Assembly (NCBI GenBank): GCA_000697335.1
Contig: JNEM01010252.1
Coordinates: 1-15,216, forward strand
Length of the DNA: 15,216 nucleotides
Origin: Conidiobolus incongruus B7586
Taxonomy: Eukaryota; Entomophthoromycota; Entomophthoromycetes; Entomophthorales; Conidiobolaceae
Reading direction: 5' to 3'
Shown: piece by piece, positions 10,622-15,216 of the stretch
Layout: each line of letters starts with the position of its first letter
Position numbering within the stretch: position 1 is the first letter of the stretch
The notes under the pieces: generated by a model
What the model saw: the letters and a program-made list of their open reading frames with translations, nothing else
What the model was told of the DNA's origin: nothing
Databases searched by the model: none
Translations under genes and position numbers: made by a program

Positions 10622-10739
10622 TTGTGGTGAATACCAATTTCTTCTCAATCCTAATATTCAAATCAAATTCCACAACCTCCATTCATTTGTCAATCAAATT
10701 TCTCAATCGCATTTAACCCCGACCCATTAATGCTTACCA

Positions 10740-10754
10740 CTATCGTTACGATAG
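10740..10754. promoter_or_regulatory. perfect palindrome with paired GATA cores
   Basis: CTATCGTTACGATAG has two seven-base arms that are exact reverse complements around one central base. It places a GATA core on each strand facing outward, in a patch of about 40% GC. It could be an operator for a dimeric GATA factor or a small hairpin. A single copy was noticed in the window. Confidence 0.35.
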
Positions 10755-10788
10755 GGTTGACGACTTTCCCTGATATTTATAACTCTAA

Positions 10789-10974
10789 TCAATCGCACCG
10801 TAATTCCAAAGATCGCTGACAGGATTTCACATCCATTAGAGAATTAAGGATATTTTGAATAGTCTCCAAAATTGGGAGATATCCCAAACTCTTGTCGATA
10901 AATTGCCCGATTTGGCTAATAAATGGGGAAAGAATATCAGGCTTCTCCGGAATTGGAGAATTGTTATTAGTCAT
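10789..10974 (-). CDS. hypothetical 61-residue protein, weak
   Basis: I do not recognise this ORF. It begins at an ATG at 10974 and ends at a TGA at 10791-10789, giving 61 residues. The open frame continues upstream of the ATG for about 13 codons without a stop, so an exon upstream is possible. The middle (about residues 14-50) has the regular hydrophobic spacing of amphipathic helices (ILSPFISQIGQFIDKSLG), after a Pro-containing N-terminus. There is no membrane segment, signal peptide or known motif. Local GC is about 38-40% and its third-codon positions are about 43% GC, nearer the PAS-GATA gene than the flanking DNA. Against it: the + strand is also largely open here, and an ORF of this size is within chance for the composition. 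It would be convergent with the PAS-GATA gene, ending about 440 bases from it. Confidence 0.2.
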   Translation of the reverse strand: MTNNNSPIPEKPDILSPFISQIGQFIDKSLGYLPILETIQNILNSLMDVKSCQRSLELRCD

Positions 10975-11468
10975 TAATTCCAATAATTTGCCAAGTTTAG
11001 ATGATTACTGGTGATTGTGGTAGTGGTAATGAATTCATAAAGTCGAACAGGTTTTAGCTTAACAATAGTTATCTAAGAGTTAAAACAATTAATCAATTTA
11101 CTACGTATTCCATCATAATATTACTGATTGATTTTCAAACTTCAACTCTATTGAATAACTCCCTCCCCCCAATACCTAAGATTTAGTTTTAATACAAACT
11201 TAATCGAATTAAATTTTCTAATTTATCGGTCGGATTTTAAATTTTTTGATTAAATTGATCATTACCAATAAGGAAATATAAAATTGGGAGTGTTTGAAAT
11301 TGTTCTAGATCTTGCAGAGAGTTTGTTTGTTTTGATTTTGTCCTGGTTTTTGGAGGATAGATACGTGAAGATATACCAAAAGTTTGACAAAAGTAATTTC
11401 ATCCTTTTAATTCAATTGCATCATTAATTAATAATATTAATATTTTGTTAGAATCAAATCATTTTGCA

Positions 11469-11488
11469 TATTGATCAATTGATCAATA
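11469..11488. repeat. 20-base perfect palindrome
   Basis: TATTGATCAATTGATCAATA reads identically on both strands. Internally it is a tandem pair of the palindrome TTGATCAA sharing its central AATT. It could form a small cruciform or bind a dimeric protein. No second copy was noticed. Confidence 0.6.
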
Positions 11489-11541
11489 AATTTTTTAATA
11501 AAATTATTAAAAGAAAAAATAGGAGAATTATTATAGGATAA

Positions 11542-11544
<3 letters not shown>

Positions 11545-11574
<30 letters not shown>
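11545..11574 (+). repeat. (TAA)10 microsatellite
   Basis: Ten uninterrupted TAA units, the longest triplet repeat in the window, lie in non-coding DNA. It is likely length-polymorphic between strains. Confidence 0.95.
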
Positions 11575-11575
<1 letters not shown>

Positions 11576-12980
11576 TAGATTATTAGTTTAATATCCATTT
11601 TTATGAGAGTAATTGAATTATTCATATTGCCACCAATAATACATTCATTGCATTTTTTAGAATAGTTAAACTGTAAGGGCACTATTGACAATCAAACTAA
11701 TATAACTATCTATTGTCTGAATGCTTGATCATAAGCCCAACAGTTCTCACTCTTATTAAACACAATCTATGTCAAGATCATAAATCAATCACTTGAGTCT
11801 AAATAATCTAATACTATTCAAATACCCGTTAACTGTCTAAGGGGATTTGAAAATTAATATCTCCGAATCTTAATTTTTGTTAAAATTAATAAAAATTTTA
11901 CAAGATCTGATTGGATTAAATTGGAAATTTAAAGATCAAATTATTATCAATCTCAAACTAGTCATTAACCAAGTTAGTTTTCAAAACTCTCTTTGGACCA
12001 ATCAATACTAAATAATAGGAGGAAATCTGAGATAAGCAATTTCATCCAATCATCTAATCAGTTTATACAAACTTGCTATCATATGATCATTCACATCAAA
12101 ACTACTAATAAGAATATTAATAAAGTTAGTCAAAATACTTCCAATTAATAGTGACTTAATCCTATAAAATAATAAAGTAAAACCAATTTAAAAATAATTG
12201 AGTGAGAATTTACTGCCTTAAGATTCTCCTAATTACTGGAAAAATAATAAATGCAAACAAAGAATGCATGCATATACCTCAACTTGGCAGGACTTTAACG
12301 AATGATGAATATTCAATTTTAACATGATTTGTAATCCCAATCCTATCCTACACAGATCAATTGTTCCACAATATTCGCATAATTCTGTAAGAGGGGGATT
12401 TGATTCTCCATATCATATCTCAAATTTATCAACTGAGCAATTTTGAACAATTATTTAATGCATTAGTAAGGTTTTTTTAAATGCTAAAAGTAATAAAAAT
12501 TCTCTAATAATCTTTGATAATGCCAATATTGTTTATATAAATAGTAACAAAATTGCAACAACAAATTCATTTTTATGACTGATATATCCTATTTAAATTA
12601 TGCTAAAAAATTTCAACTTAGATTTGGATCTTATAAGAGATCGATCAAATGGTAAAATTGGTTTCGCAAATGCCTTGTTAAAATCTCCAAATTTCAATCC
12701 GGATTTAACTATATTTTTTTCTATTGAAATTTTATTTATATAAAGTTGATATCTCAAGGAATATAACCCTCTCAATTCTCAAGAGATTACAATTTTATCA
12801 ATTCTATGGTTTTTATCATATTCATATTCTATATTTTAGCAAATATTTGCCAGTTCTAAACAAAATATATTCTGATTTGAGTTACTCCTATGCTGCCTCA
12901 GTTGATGTGATGCTAAAGATTATACATTATATTATTTCAGTTATATAAATCTGAGTTATTAAAGTTGAGATACTTTATTG

Positions 12981-15216
12981 ATTGCCGATTAGGATATTGC
13001 TATATAGTCATGAATATTATTTGAATATCAATTCTATCAATAATCTGAATTTTAATTTTATATTTATTAATCTAAAAATTTTTAAGTGATTCAATATTTA
13101 TAATTAAGTAATAAAATTAATTAATTAGTTAAAATCTCTTATATTACTCTATCTAAAAATATTTAATTTATATTTTAAGCTATCATGGTTAATCAAATTT
13201 TAAAAGATTAATCCTATTGAATATGACTAAAAATAAAATATTATTTTTTTTGAAAATTACGGTTCAGTTAATATGATCTTAATTAAATAACTCGATTTCA
13301 TTATTTTATTAATTTTTTAATTCTATTCATAGTGCTTCCAGCAATAGTGAATCTTAATTTAAAATAATTATCAAGGTTATCATATAATATATCATATTGC
13401 ATTTTGTTAATATATCCTGCCTTTCCAAATTTATTAAATTAAATTTTATCTGATATAATATTTGGTTAAAACACATTTAATTGTTAGCTTGTTGATAAGC
13501 ACAACCATTAAGCAGATAGAATTTAAATTACCTATTTTTCATTCTTTTAATCAATTTATTATAAGATCTATAAAAAAAACTAAAATAATTGCAATATGAC
13601 ACTCCTTCACTAAACTTGAGGAGTATACGACAGATTGAGATATTTTATCCAAAGTCGAATATTTGTGATAAACATTGAATGTTTTCAAACTATCTCTTAA
13701 TTACTGAACTTACTATAATATTGAAGGTGGGAATTTCAGTGATATTTCCAAGATATTTACTTTAAAAATTTCATGTTTATTAGATTTTGGGATTTGATTG
13801 GATATTTTTATTTACATCATCAATTGAAAATATAACAAAAAAAAATTAAAAATTAAATTGGTGATAAGATCAATTTAATTTTTATAATTTAAAATCAAAT
13901 TAGGTTAAAAATAATGAATCAGAATTTAAAATATTATTATATTAATTTTATACCTTTGTAATGATTATAAATATTTTATATCTAATATCAACTTTTCCAA
14001 TAAATTAAAAATGTTTCTGACTAATTTTTGAAGTATAATTTAGTATTAATATTGATATTATATCCGTCCTAGTTTTCAGTATATGGCATAATTTATATGT
14101 ATACAATTTTAAATTTGGAATGTTTATCAATGGATTTGTTATATATATATATATATGAATTTAATATATAGTATTTTCTAAATAGATGGTTTTATTAATA
14201 TTAATTTCATTCAAAAATTTTATTCATTTATCCATTTTATTTAATAAATAGCCAAATACACTAAAAATGCTAGGAATATTAAGAAACAATTTTGAGCAAG
14301 AGTAAAATTCTACCAAATTTATTACACTCAAATTGGTAATATTATGAATTAGTATATAAATTTTTGATATTTATTTCGGAATTTATATTAAGTTTGATTA
14401 TGATGACCTTAACGGAAGATAATTGTAATTATTATGAAAGCATAGTGATCATATTTATCAACTATACAATCATCTTGAATAGGTAGATAGTTTTAGAATA
14501 CAATAAAGCTTAATTCCATCTATGTATTTTAGTTTATCTGTAATGTCTATTAACACTATTTTTTAGATTAGTCAAATAATTTGAAAATAAATTATCAAAA
14601 TTAACCACATATAATTTAAATTTTAATAAAATTAAAACACTGGAATTATAAATTAATTAATAATTTAGATATTATAACTTTATCTGCTCACTATCAAAAA
14701 TTTTTACTCTAAAAAAGGAAATTTAAAAGAATTAGCCAACAGATATTATTAATTTGCATAAAAAAATACTTTCAATAAAAAGATTCTTATAGCAACCTAT
14801 TAATTTTGATTAAATCATAATAATTTTTTAATATGAAATTATTTTATAAAATAATCTATAATATAAAATATCTGGAAAGTTATATATTATAAGTATTTAA
14901 ATAAAGATATGAATAATATTAAACTGAATTAGGATTAATAAAAATTCAGATCCAAAGTTATTGTAATTAATTAATTAATATGAAATTTCTATTTATAATA
15001 AATATATTAATCAAAATTAATATAAAATTAATTTAAAAAAACATTCAAAAAGAATTATAAATATTTAATTATAGATATGTTAACACTTATTAATTATAAT
15101 TTTTTATTTAAAATATAACGATATTAATGTTATTTAGAATGAATATTGACTAATATAAGGCTAAGTTTAAATAAATATAAAGATTTATTATTTTATTAAT
15201 AATAAATATATTATAT
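12981..15216. other. AT-rich gene-free right arm
   Basis: Composition falls back to about 10-20% GC with frequent A/T runs and dense stops in all frames. No ORF of interest, tRNA box or repeat unit other than one alternating TA tract was found. It resembles 1-900 and 2400-3960 in texture. Confidence 0.7.
14140..14156. repeat. alternating TA tract
   Basis: Seventeen bases of uninterrupted alternating T and A, similar to the tract at 2441. Simple repeat only. Confidence 0.95.

Larger units (their letters stand above)
11021..12980. other. gene-free tract downstream
   Basis: Nothing here is recognisable as a gene. The composition is mostly 20-30% GC with two ordered simple features, a long palindrome near 11470 and a TAA microsatellite near 11545. 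Overlapping open frames occur at about 12590-12950 on both strands, including a 46-codon ATG-started + frame at 12600-12740 and a 79-codon frame without an initial ATG at 12709-12948. Roughly one frame that long is expected by chance in this amount of DNA, and neither shows a motif I know. Confidence 0.5.

Noticed and set aside
12593-12775. 60-codon minus frame
   Set aside because: It opens with TTG and overlaps + frames of similar length. No recognised motif.
12724-12948. 74-codon + frame
   Set aside because: It opens with TTG. Hydrophobic and Tyr/Ile-rich as expected from AT-rich codons. About one such frame is expected by chance in the window.
1-15216. Matching terminal repeats marking the whole window as one element
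   Set aside because: Both ends are AT-only low-complexity sequence. Their partial inverted similarity is what composition alone gives.

Overview
This is a very AT-rich eukaryotic nuclear window that I read as fungal. It holds one clear protein-coding gene, on the + strand at 8771-10351, and about 13.6 kb of non-coding DNA. The gene encodes a 526-residue transcription factor with an N-terminal PAS domain and a C-terminal GATA zinc finger of the C-x2-C-x18-C-x2-C type. That pairing is typical of the fungal white-collar-2-like family. The finger ends in CGLRYSR, and the N-terminal PAS block begins within ten residues of the start. From memory of the family, this form fits early-diverging (mucoromycotan or zoopagomycotan) or basidiomycete relatives better than Neurospora WC-2 itself. 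The species cannot be named from the sequence.

Layout: 1-8280 is a long gene-free tract. It alternates between near-desert composition (2400-3960, locally only 5-10% GC by hand counts of single lines) and patches of 30-42% GC (about 1200-1960, 4000-4400, 6040-6190). From about 8280 to 8770 lies the likely promoter and 5' leader of the PAS-GATA gene: overlapping CCAAT boxes in a palindrome, a G-rich run with quadruplex potential, a cluster of GATA motifs and a seven-codon upstream ORF. The CDS is uninterrupted and stands out sharply, at roughly 27-58% GC by line against about 20% around it. A short AT-rich 3' region with AATAAA signals follows.

From 10600 to 11020 there is a second GC-elevated island (about 37-40%). 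It contains a T11A8 tract, a perfect palindrome pairing CTATC with GATAG, and a possible 61-residue minus-strand ORF that I do not recognise and rate as weak. From 11020 to the end I find only simple repeats, palindromes and chance-length ORFs, becoming very AT-rich again after about 13000.

No tRNA, rRNA, CRISPR, transposon with terminal repeats, or second convincing gene was found by eye on either strand. The most useful hypothesis is that the single gene regulates its own transcription through GATA motifs 77-115 bases upstream of its start codon. No multi-gene system is visible.
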